From contig JAGYXB010001059.1 of NCBI GenBank assembly GCA_022495005.1, positions 248,001 to 312,000 on the forward strand: DNA of 64,000 nucleotides. The letters are read 5' to 3'. Shown here piece by piece: positions 32,201 to 40,853 of this stretch; position 1 is the first letter of the stretch; each line of letters starts with the position of its first letter. Position numbers and translations under genes: made by a program. The DNA is from Rhyacophila brunnea (Eukaryota; Arthropoda; Insecta; Trichoptera; Rhyacophilidae). The notes under the pieces were generated by a model. The model was not told the origin of the DNA and did not search any database. It worked only from the letters and a program-made list of their open reading frames with translations.

Positions 32201-34173
32201 TGAATGATCCTGCAAAAATATTGAAGTAATAGTTATGTGACATATTTTGTTTTGGTGTAAGCCATAACGAAATATACATAAATTATATTACAACAATTAT
32301 ATCAGACACAATTTTAGACACTATTAATTATTGTTAAATTAATTGTTTTACTGGTAGGTACTTAGTATGAATCTATTTTAATATTGATTCCAAATTATTG
32401 TCAGTTTTAAATAGACGTTATGTGCACAAACTATTAATCATATTGAGTACCTATTGAAATATTATGATATATTATGTTGAATTTATTAGATATAGGTATG
32501 CCATATGAGAATGATATTCAATATGTAGTGACAGTAAGTTTTATTAAAGGCACTGCAATGCAGCATAACAGCACAGGATTAATCTCAATTTAACTTAAGA
32601 TTTAAGGAGCTTTTTGGCTATACCTGTAATTTATTTTAGTATTCATTCATTAAAATAGTTTACAAACTTTTCTAGAGTAGAAAATGCTAATCTCGCTGCA
32701 CGTCTTGGATCGTTGTTTAAATTAGTAAAAGCTCTAAGCTCAGGCTCCGGTGGCTCTAAAAATTCAAAAAACCGATCATTGCAATTTTTTGTTCGCACAA
32801 AATTATGTAAAACACATGTCGTTTTCACAATGAGAATTGTGGTGGATACTTTTGTTTCTATTGGTCTATAAAATATTCGCCATTTCTGAGCCAATATGCC
32901 AAAGGCATTTTCAACTACTCTTCTTGCACCGCAGAGTTTTAAATTGTAATTTTCTTTCAAAGGATCTGTCCTCGATTGCCTATATGGGAAGGGTCTCATT
33001 ATATATGTTTTCAGACCAAAAGCTTCATCTCCGATTAAGACGTGCTCGCAAGGTTGATTCTGTCCAGGGAGATTTTCAGGTCCCGGAACATTCATTTTAT
33101 TTGCTTCAAATCGTCTTCCCATGATGGAAGTCTCGAAAATTCCTCCATCGCTGTTCTTGCCAAAACCACCAATGTCGACGCATATGAATTTATAATCTGG
33201 TCCAACGATAGCCATAAGCACGATTGAAAATTTATTTAAATAGCACCAGTAGTTGGAGCCAGTTTTGCCTGGACACTTGATGGTGACGTGCTTACCGTCT
33301 ACACTGCCGATACAGTTAGGAAATTTCCATAAATTCTTAAACCCTTCAGCAGATTGTTTCCAAGTTTCTGTTGTAGGTTGGGGTAAATATTCACTTTCTA
33401 ATTTTCTGCATATAGCTTCACAAACTTGTGTCACGATTGCACTCACTGTCGAAAATCCAACTCGAAAACTATGGCCAATTGTGTAGAAAGTATCACCGGT
33501 CGCAAGAAATCTGTAAAATAATTATTTTTGTTTAGGTGAACAAGCCAAAAAACGATGGAAAAATTTACGGGACACATATGCAAAGGATCTCCGGTCCAGA
33601 AAAACAAAAACCGGCCAAGAAAACATATGTAAGAAGAAATGGATGTGGGCCGACCAAATGTTGTCGTTCCGACCATTTCTGACGTTCGCCAAAACATCAT
33701 CCAACATATGCGAAGAAGTATGCGAAGAAGTATGCGAAGAAATATGCGAAGAACCTGATGACATACAAAGTTTTGATTGGATGGCCACGTATCACGAAGA
33801 TACGGAGATTGAAAAAATTGTTTTATCACAAGCAGGTACATCGATAACGTCATCAATCAGTGATCACCAGGCAACAGCCACAACACCGAAGACGTCGGCC
33901 GGTAAACATAAAAAGGATAATTCAAATCTGGAAAAAATGATACATTATCTCCAAGGGAAAAAAAGTAATAAAATGGACTCAGTGGATATGATTATGTTGG
34001 CTCATGCTGCAACAATTAAAACATTTTCCCGTAAGTTGCAGCTGAGTACAAAAAAAAAAATAGGGCTGTTAATGATAGAACAAGAACATCTTCACCTTGA
34101 AGAACAGGAGAAGCAAGCTGAGACTGACAATTTTTCGCTTGATCCTGCCTCTGGCATTTTAACAATTGAGTAA
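29081..34173 (+). CDS. Harbinger MADF-BESS accessory protein (two exons)
   Basis: Exon 1 is 29081-29225 and exon 2 is 33536-34173, with a 4310-nt intron bounded by GTAAGG and TTTGTTTAG. Joined in phase they give about 260 residues. Residues 1-85 form a MADF domain: an IEKLIELVRKYRILYDLSDK start, IWDEIGIEIG before the junction, and AKKRWKNLRDTYAKDLR directly after it, so the splice restores the domain. Acidic CEEVCEEICEE repeats follow. Near the C terminus MDSVDMIMLAHAATIK resembles a BESS protein-interaction motif. In Harbinger elements such proteins bind the ends and help bring the transposase to the nucleus and DNA; that role is inferred. The start lies 220 bp from the left end. The intron contains the whole last exon of the transposase on the other strand. 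AATAAA occurs at 34831, beyond a hAT-1 insertion. Confidence 0.82.
30108..30405 (-). repeat. Dispersed 310-bp repeat, copy 2
   Basis: Inverse-orientation match to 8260-8572 and 53876-54183, lying in the MADF gene's intron. The best-matching blocks are around TGCATAAACCGAGAGC and the CAGTTCCCATTATTTCTGAG end. Confidence 0.65.
30869..31155 (+). pseudogene. Jockey/CR1-type LINE relic, internally deleted
   Basis: Segments YPRWFNFDLIKNIR with HKKWKKTK, then LTSDPKSFWNYVRSTRDSSP, resemble the stretch between endonuclease and reverse transcriptase of jockey/CR1-type ORF2 proteins. A stop interrupts it. About 30 bases later the sequence is already the 3' tail shared with 1558-1632, so the whole reverse transcriptase is missing. 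It lies inside the Harbinger intron. Confidence 0.5.
31156..32538. other. AT-rich intron of the Harbinger element
   Basis: No frame of note. It includes an AT dinucleotide microsatellite at about 31879-31901. Confidence 0.5.
32539..32544 (-). terminator. Candidate poly(A) signal of the transposase gene
   Basis: AATAAA on the minus strand, about 100 nt past the transposase stop codon. Confidence 0.4.
32643..33510 (-). CDS. Transposase exon 3 (catalytic domain)
   Basis: The acceptor is TTTTACAG just above 33510, and the frame is open to TGA/TAA-type termination after FVNYFNE. It includes all three DDE residues and the late motif TTCVLHNFVR typical of Harbinger transposases and HARBI1. Confidence 0.9.
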
Positions 34174-37076
34174 AATTTGATACATAGTAGAGCCGTGGCA
34201 GAGGGTGCAGGTAGGCGGTAGAGATCTGGCATAAATAGTACAAAGTCATATTTATTTTGTTATTTATTTAACTAAGAATACAAATTGCAGATGGTACTGC
34301 TTAGTTTTTCAGTTTTTAAAATTCAATTAAACCCCTCCTAATCAATTCATAATAGATGGAAGAATATTTTTATCTAATATCTATTATGGTCTACTTTAGG
34401 TAGGGCTTAACAAAATTAATTGAATCTTAAAACTAATCCACACCATGTGTAATTTGTATTCTTAGTTTAATGAAAACAAAATAATATTTATATGACTGAC
34501 AAAGTTTAGTGTGCACCATTTATGTCAGATATCACAGACCACCTCCACCCTTCGCCACTGCAGTAGAGCTGTTCCATGTTTTTATGTTAGAATTTTTTGC
34601 ATTTTCACACTAATTTCATCTCATAATTTATGTTCGCACATTAACTCATTAGGTGCTAACACCGCGACTGGCGCGTTTGCGTAAGTTGGCCATTACATAT
34701 AATTAACATGATATTTAAATGTGGTAATTAAATTTTAATTAACAGGTCAGCAGTGATTAAACAGTGTGTTAAAGTGATTGTAGAGTTGAACTCGATTATA
34801 TAGACTAATTTAATAGATTGGATCTAAACTAATAAAGTAATCTGTTTTACTATTTTTCATTACCTAGTACTTACCTACCTATATAATTTTTAAATCGCAT
34901 CAACTTCTTACGAAACCGATGATCATATAGAATTCTGAATAATCGAGATTCTACCTTAGGTACCTATCTATGTATGTTGTAATAATTGTTGGGTGGGAAT
35001 TAATCGCACATTGCAATAATCAAAATTCACAAAACTAACATTTGAAAAGTAGTTTTCACATAATATATTAAACGATTTCACAAAATAAAAATCATAAATC
35101 ACTCATTGTAAAATATAAGTTAACTAAATTATACTGGCAATAATGTCACTATGTATTCTACATTTTATTCAACCGCCATTTTTTTGTTGATTATTCGTGT
35201 TGTGTTCCAACTTCCAACCTCATTTGTAACATAAATACACCGCCGTCACCTTCTTTTTTAATTCAAAATAATTATTGTTGAAACACAATCGTGATCGTGC
35301 ATCTACGATGGCTTCATTACAATATGTGGACGTATACAAATGAGAGAGTAATTCCGACTCGATCCGAACTCTTTCTACAATCTGTTACTATGTACCTAGC
35401 GTTATTTTTGATTTTGTAGTAAATATTAATTTTGAATTGTTTTATTTTAGAAATCTATTGAACTAAAAATATGTCCAGATATTATTGTGCCCTATTATAT
35501 TATGTTCTTCATCATGGAATTGCTTATTGTAATAGTCAAGAATTACTGTACACGCATGAGTTGCCATCATCTTTTTTCATAGTTAATGTTATGTATGTAA
35601 TTAAACCCAATTCTCTAAACGTCTATACTGAATAGTATCTTCTACTTTGCTGTATATACCTAACTGCCTTTTTCAATCTGGATCAGTAGGTATTTATTTA
35701 TAATTTCTTATAGTAATACTGTTCATAAATTTGCAATAATATAATATAATGATTATCAAAACGATCATTCAGTATTAATGTATTTAAAAAGAATAATGTA
35801 AGTAAGTACATAAATAAATTTTGTTTTCAATGTTATCATAATATTACATAATATACCTAAATGCTATGTTCACTTTCATGTGTGAAAACGTGTAATGTGT
35901 AATAACTTGACCGAGAGATGATGAGAAAAATGTGTGATCTTATAATGATTTATTTTATTGATTTACATAGATGCATGTTTAATATCTGTTATGCCAGGAA
36001 GTTGTATGTGTGTTTTTACTATTTACTGTTTCCTTGCCTTTTAATCTTTACTTAAATTACTTTTTTTTCATTTTACTATTTTTATTTCCAAAGTTTTGTG
36101 TTTATGTTCCGGAATTATTGTGTTGAATAAATTTATTATAAATTTTCAAGATATTTTATTACATATCTCCCCATCCATACACCTAAAACACACTATAATT
36201 TTTATTGATTAAATATTGTAATTTGCTAAAATGCAATGCCAACTGGTAAAGTAGTACAGTGAGTAGGTATAGACAGTACTGGCAAAGGGTGACTTTTGGA
36301 AAGAGGTAGGCTGTGGAGATCAAAGAAAAAGAGCATACTTGTCAGGTATACTCATGGGAAATAAGACGATATTACTACTGATGAATAGGTACACGCTAAT
36401 GTCAACATCACACTAAATCGATGAAATTTTAATAGCTCACTGACAATATAGAATTGGGCAATGAATATAAATTATGTATTTTGCAAATCGATCATTTGAC
36501 AGTTGTAGTTGATTTGTGAATATCATCCATTTCCGATGTGATAAACATCTTTTTAAATGTCAGTGCTTTGTGAAAACAGTCTATTGAATTATGCGAATAT
36601 ATATTCCCCATAATCTTTGTGATTCTATTTAGACATGTTGATAATAAAACTTAATTATATCATTATACATCATCTTTTTTTACCTCAATGCAATGCTTAG
36701 CCGTTCTTCAGGCGAGATGGCTTCTCGATAGTTGGTATCACATTTTCGAATATCATGCGTGATGGCGTTCAATATGTCATCAAAACATTCGAAGTTCATT
36801 CGAAAATAAATGTAGAACCGCTTTTCGTCTTTGCGCAATTGAGGCATCAGAGTGTGGTATTCTCCATACCTTCTTCTCTCTACATTGATATCGTGAACCC
36901 ATTTTCTTTTTTCCCTGAGAAGAAATTAGAAAGAAGGTAAATTAGTCGAAAATAGTTTATGAATTGGATGAAAATAAATAAAACACGTAATGGTGTGAAT
37001 AGTCAAACCTGGCATTATCATCCTCTTCCAAGCATAGTAACAAAAACGCTTCTTCGTCATCCGATGATGAATACAT
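32643..37076 (-). CDS. PIF/Harbinger DDE transposase (three exons)
   Basis: Exons read 37076-37009, 36914-36684 and 33510-32643 with GT-AG introns and in-phase junctions (both rebuild an arginine codon), giving about 388 residues. This is within the usual 350-450 range. Exon 1 encodes an acidic leader (MYSSSDDEEAFLLLCLEEDD). Exon 2 holds the helix-turn-helix region (KRFYIYFRMNFECFDDIL, EERLSIAL) that continues as RFLATGDTFYTIGHSFRVGF across the junction. Exon 3 holds the catalytic fold. The likely DDE residues are D171 (GSVDGKH), D261 (LIGDEAFGL) and E300 (RRVVENAFGIL). It should cut and rejoin the element's ends with the MADF partner. Intron 2 contains MADF exon 2 on the opposite strand. No stop or frameshift is seen, so activity is possible, though not shown. 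Confidence 0.88.
33511..33535. promoter_or_regulatory. Back-to-back splice acceptors on opposite strands
   Basis: These 25 bases end in TTTGTTTAG for the plus-strand MADF exon 2 and, read on the minus strand, in TTTTACAG for transposase exon 3. The one AT-rich spacer must provide both polypyrimidine tracts. Both acceptors are inferred from reading-frame continuity. Confidence 0.75.
33536..34173 (+). CDS. MADF-BESS gene, exon 2
   Basis: Begins GEQAKKRWKNLRDTYAKDLR, the C-terminal half of the MADF domain. It then carries a basic KKKWMWADQM stretch, acidic EEVCEE repeats, a Ser/Thr-rich linker, and a helical BESS-like end with KLQLSTKKKIGLLMIEQEHL. It stops 20 bp before a hAT-1 insertion. Confidence 0.82.
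34193..34560. mobile_element. hAT-1 MITE in the Harbinger element
   Basis: Ends CCGTGGCAGAGGGTGCAGG and the inverse of CAGTGGCGAAGGGTGGAGG. Flanking octamers TAGTAGAG (34185-34192) and CAGTAGAG (34561-34568) match at 7 of 8. It lies just past the MADF stop codon, probably in the 3' UTR, and within transposase intron 2. Confidence 0.88.
34569..36277. other. AT-rich intron of the Harbinger transposase gene
   Basis: No coding sequence recognised. An AATAAA at 34831 could end the MADF transcript. Confidence 0.45.
36278..36390. repeat. Short repeat shared with 9865-9975
   Basis: Starts GGCAAAGGGTGACTTTTGG and continues AAGAGGTAGGCTGTGGAGAT, then AAAGAGCATAC and ATATTACTACTGATG. It resembles the hAT-1 end with an insertion. 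No boundary is clear. Confidence 0.5.
36684..36914 (-). CDS. Transposase exon 2 (helix-turn-helix region)
   Basis: Acceptor TTCTTCTCAG and donor GAG|GTAAAA. It encodes 77 residues beginning EKRKWVHDINVERRRYGEYH, a standard start of the Harbinger N-terminal region. Confidence 0.85.
37009..37076 (-). CDS. Transposase exon 1
   Basis: Short acidic leader from an ATG 384 bp inside the right end. The donor CCAG|GTTTGA is less canonical than the others but joins in phase. A 17-bp direct repeat (ATTTAGTCTATGGCTGC) occurs upstream at about 37113 and 37322, within the probable promoter region. Confidence 0.72.
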
Positions 37077-37414
37077 TTTGTTTGTTTGTCAAGACTTGTC
37101 ACTTTGACATTAGTATTTAGTCTATGGCTGCATCCAATGCTGACATCTTGTTTTCAGATAATTAAAATACACTTTACGCGAAGTGGGTAAAAGTTGTAGC
37201 AATTCTGAAAGCGCTATAGTGTACGTGTATTTTTCATATTTAATTCATAAAAATTATAGAATAATTGTCGTAAAATATTAATATTATTTACAATTTTTAA
37301 ATCTGGCGCGTAAATAAAATTATTTAGTCTATGGCTGCGTCGCTGACGCTTTGGTGTGGGGCCAAGCGCGAAATTCGCATCAAATCCAAGCGGTAGCGAC
37401 AGCGACAGCGAGGG

Positions 37415-37459
37415 CGTTGCGAATTCGCTGCGAATATTCGCTTTGGTTTGGGGGAGGCT
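37415..37459 (-). repeat. Right terminal and subterminal repeat of the Harbinger element
   Basis: Inverse of 28861-28905. About 100 bp inward, at 37344-37361, a second terminus-like sequence (inverse of GGCCCCACACCAAAGCG) repeats the terminal motif. Confidence 0.85.
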
Positions 37460-37460
37460 T

Positions 37461-38154
37461 GCATCAACACAAGTGCGTTATGATGATATACTAAAACTGA
37501 ATGCGGTGTTAATAGACAAGTACAGTCGATAAAACAGGCGTTTTCTTTGTTGCTAATGCCTTATTATAATCTTGTTTGAAATATTAACTATATTTTTAGA
37601 TTTAATAAAACACGCCTGTTTTAGAATTTTGTTTTTATTCAACAGTCAACAGTGTGCCAAATATTAAATTCGTGTTCTGATGTGTCTATTGAAATTATGT
37701 AAACATTTTGCTGTTTGCTTATCTGTCAACAAGTCAAATGCTTTCAATCGTTATAATCGTAAATGGTGATAATTTTTTTTCTGGTTAACGTATACTAAGA
37801 ATTGGAACTTTATCAATGAAAATCTTAAAACATTTATAATTTGAAATACAGCTATCATAAACCATACTGTTATAAACAGTTTTCAAGTACACTACTGCAC
37901 ATTTAATGCATATTCTTAATTTTCACCCTGTTATTGGCAAACAATTATTAGTGTGTCACATTTTATTTAAAATTATAAATATATCTCTTATATTGAGTTA
38001 AATAAAGGAAAGCAGTGTTAAAAAAGTAGACAAGACCAATGACCATTATATAATTCTTCAGTGAGCTTATATTTTTAAGTTTTTCATTCATAAAGATTAA
38101 TCTGTTAAGAGAATAAGTACCTACTGAGAGAAAATCCTGTTTCTTCGGCCATAT
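37461..38154. other. No gene seen; AT-rich
   Basis: Flank of the Harbinger element. The minus-strand frame at 37963-38229 starts in the adjoining retroelement relic. Confidence 0.4.
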
Positions 38155-38470
38155 CCGCCCCTTGGTTGAAGCATATGGAGACCACAAGGCGCTTCTAAGA
38201 ATCTCTGTCGCTCGCCAGTCTTCTTGCATCGTTTCATGTCAAACCGGCATCCTGTAGCTCCGCCATATACACTCTATAGATAGTATTTAGTAGCCTTCCA
38301 GGACGCCGGAATCCGGTTGGCTTGAAGAACAGGCATGCCAGGTTGAGGTTCTCTTCTGGTATCTACAGCACGTGGCCGAGCCAGGTCTAACGTCGCCTCT
38401 TCACTCTCAGCGTGATGAGTGGCTGCTTGGTGCGCTCTCTTATCTCCTCGTTGCTCCTAAAGTCATACTA
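38155..38470 (-). pseudogene. Non-LTR retrotransposon ORF2 C-terminal relic
   Basis: On the minus strand: NEEIRERTKQPLITLRVKRR, then TWLGHVL, IPEENLNLACLFFKP, a GRL segment, AELQDAGLT, ARRLASDREILRSALWSP. This order (NEEI-ERT, WLGH, A-L-P, AEL-GLT, A-DR-R) is the well-known tail of insect non-LTR element reverse-transcriptase proteins. It is broken by at least two stops, and the catalytic domains are absent. Confidence 0.6.
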
Positions 38471-38783
38471 CCAGAATATACTTCAATCATGACACTATCT
38501 GTGGTGTGGAAGGGTATGCCGCGGTGCCTGTGTCCATGGTCACAGTTAGGGTTTGTTTTAAAACTACCTACATTCGTTGAGAGTCAAGTTGTGTGATGCA
38601 AATACATGTGAGGGTTGAAGTCATTTTGATTCGTTACTTATATAGCTGCAATACCTAACATGTCACTGTTAGCGCGAGTGGCCTCCTTTTTCATTCTCTG
38701 TCTATAAAATCTAGATCATTCTGCAGCAGTGAGTGACACATTATTAAATTTAATCATGCTCTTTTCTGTAGGACTCATTATTC

Positions 38784-38983
38784 GGTACAAGTCGGCTATG
38801 GGGAAGTCAGCGGCAATCACATTTTTTAAATAGCCGATATACTGGATTATTAGTTAGGTTGGGTTTGTTTAGGTTAAAGTTAGGTTAGGTTAGGTTTTCA
38901 TTCTTGAATTCATGAATTTTGCCAAAATCGGCTATGACAATTAGCGCGGTTGCCGCTTGGCTTCCCCATAACCGACTTGTACC
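38784..38983. mobile_element. MITE with TTAGG tract (GGTACAAGTCGG ends)
   Basis: Outer inverted repeats of about 34 bp start GGTACAAGTCGG (38784 onward and inverse ending 38983). The interior has ATAGCCGATATACTGGATTA followed by a run of TTAGG units, three of them in tandem near 38880-38900. The core is shared with 4752-4950 and 12850-12945. Confidence 0.75.
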
Positions 38984-40704
38984 CATTTTTCTATAATTCT
39001 GATTGCATTTTTGTCTCATAGTCCGATATTGTCATAATATTCACTCTTTGGCACACTAAACTTTCAAATTGTGATTTTTTATGTTATATACAAGTACAGT
39101 TGGAGCTTGTCAAGACGAATCGTTTGACACCTGATTTGTTTTACCGCGGCACAATATGAGTGCTACACTTGATGATTGACAATATTCATGCCCCCAGTTG
39201 GTCAAAATACAGTCTAGGTCTCCCTACCCTCTTTTACCCATCTGATCTGTTTAAGAGGATTCGCTTTGGTGATTGGGGGTATTCCATTCTTGAGACATGG
39301 ATTGCCAAACGGAGTCCTCCACTTGCTGTATGAATCGACAGCAGGATCATTGTACAACACATGTAGTCTATGGTTATACCTTCCATGCATATGGCACCGA
39401 ACACCCCTCAGTATCTTACAATTCAAAGATTTCCAATTTCCTCTTGACTATTTTTTATTTCACATTACACCCAACGTGCACATTAGGTTACAGTACAATA
39501 AATAACGTATTGACTGTGATTAATTGACCAAAGCAAAGCAAATTTGATTTTCGTTTGACGTTCGCGCTTCAGTGAACAGGACAAGGCAATAGCTAACAGC
39601 AAGCTGTCAATGCAACCGTTTTCGCATTGCTCTACCCGATGGGGGATCAATTCGTCAGCTGCTATTCCATCTCACATTTAAAATATATTAGAAGAGGAAT
39701 ACTTTGAAACTATCTACTTAAATTATTTATTATTTGTATACAAGATAAATTAATACATAATATTTTAATAGGACTATTGATGAAAAAAATCGGTGTGTGT
39801 ACTTATGTACGCGCGTTAGAAGTTAAGTGTAACAAAACAAAAACCAAACTTGTGATAAACTAGATTCTTTGACTAGCTCTTAATTATCTTGATAAATTAC
39901 ACACTCAAGAAAAAGGACCGCTTATTGGAACGCCGTTGGTTTATTTCTATACACTTGAACTTATATAATGGTTTCTCGTTGTTTTTATTTTTAAAGTACC
40001 AACTGTCACCCTGACGTTTAATAGTTTGTTTACGTAAGGAATTGCAAATGGCCGGCAATAATAAAATCGCTTCCTAGGCAACGGAACAATTCTAAACTAT
40101 AATATTATACTGTATAATCGTCACGATTGCAGTATCATACTGTGGCGTAAAGGTAGTGCGTTTGTCTGATAACCGAACAATCGGTTGTTCGAATTCAATC
40201 AAGTGCGTTTTTTTTCGTGTGAAAAAATAAATTATGTGTTACATGTCACACGCCAAAAATACACTCTGATCTGATTTCCCAAACGCGCCAAAAGAAGTAT
40301 AACTTCAAAAATTATGTATAAATGCATTTTTATAAATATTAAATAATAACTTAAATAGGATGTTTCAAAGGACACTTCTGCATTCAGTTGATTCAGAATT
40401 GTTCATTAACCAAATTAGCAAGCATCCATTTCAAAATGTAACTTCCCCAGTGTTGCTTTTAGTATGTTGTAACCTCGAGCTTCTTAACATAATACATACT
40501 TTAATACATAAAAACTCAATTCCATTGTATATAATCGTCTTAAAAATGATTTTTCAAAAATCTGACTCTAAATAAAATGCCTATTATCAATTACCACTCC
40601 CCCTCCTCGAAACGAAATCATGATGAATAGTTTTCTGCCGTTCACTGTAAAGTATCATAAATTATATGATTAAATACTTAATGTGATATTTCTTTTTGTT
40701 TCAG
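38984..40704. other. Upstream of SLC13 gene; no coding region supported
   Basis: Contains a tRNA-like stretch (TGGCGTAAAGG and GTTGTTCGAATTC) at about 40142-40202, probably a decayed SINE head. Two minus- and plus-strand frames near 39214-39527 have no recognisable domain. Any upstream untranslated exon of the transporter gene could lie here or farther left. Confidence 0.35.
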
Positions 40705-40812
40705 TTGCCGATTGAAAGATATTAGCTGTGATATTCCATCAACTCTGATGTTCAGATAACGAAGGACAGTTGTGTATTAATTGTCTATTAGTCAAATAAT
40801 TAATAGCACATC
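40705..40812 (+). other. 5' untranslated part of the first coding exon of the SLC13 gene
   Basis: TTTTTGTTTCAG precedes 40705, so this exon is probably preceded by a non-coding exon. A tiny upstream frame, ATG TTC AGA TAA (about 40750), lies in the leader. Confidence 0.45.
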
Positions 40813-40853
40813 ATGGCTACCAACAATGGATCTCGCGATGCCATGGCAAGACC
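40813..40853 (+). CDS. SLC13 exon 1: cytosolic N terminus
   Basis: Encodes MATNNGSRDAMAR plus a split proline codon. Donor CC|GTAAGT. The first ATG in a favourable context; a second ATG ten codons later stays in frame. Confidence 0.75.

Larger units (their letters stand above)
28861..37459. mobile_element. PIF/Harbinger transposon with two open genes
   Basis: The terminal repeats begin AGCCTCCCCC on both ends and continue ACACCAAAGCGAATATTCGC at the left and, inverted, AAACCAAAGCGAATATTCGC at the right. Both subterminal regions carry repeated GCGAATATTCGC-type palindromes. Inside are the two genes typical of the superfamily: a MADF-type DNA-binding protein (plus strand) and a DDE transposase (minus strand). 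At 8.6 kb it is long for the superfamily, partly because other repeats lie in the introns (30108-30405, 30869-31155, 34193-34560, 36278-36390). Harbinger elements normally duplicate 3 bp (TWA). The left flank is TAA but the right is TGC, so no duplication is visible. Confidence 0.88.

Noticed and set aside
33443..33856. Two long minus-strand frames opposite the MADF exon
   Set aside because: They are antisense shadows of the acidic repeat region and the transposase intron, with no Harbinger-like sequence.
33643..34173. Reading the MADF exon 2 as a separate 176-residue gene from the internal ATG
   Set aside because: The frame is open upstream to a good acceptor and restores a MADF domain when joined to 29081-29225.
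39214..39426. 70-residue minus-strand open frame with a protein-like look
   Set aside because: No domain recognised, overlapping frames on the other strand are equally long, and no splice context.
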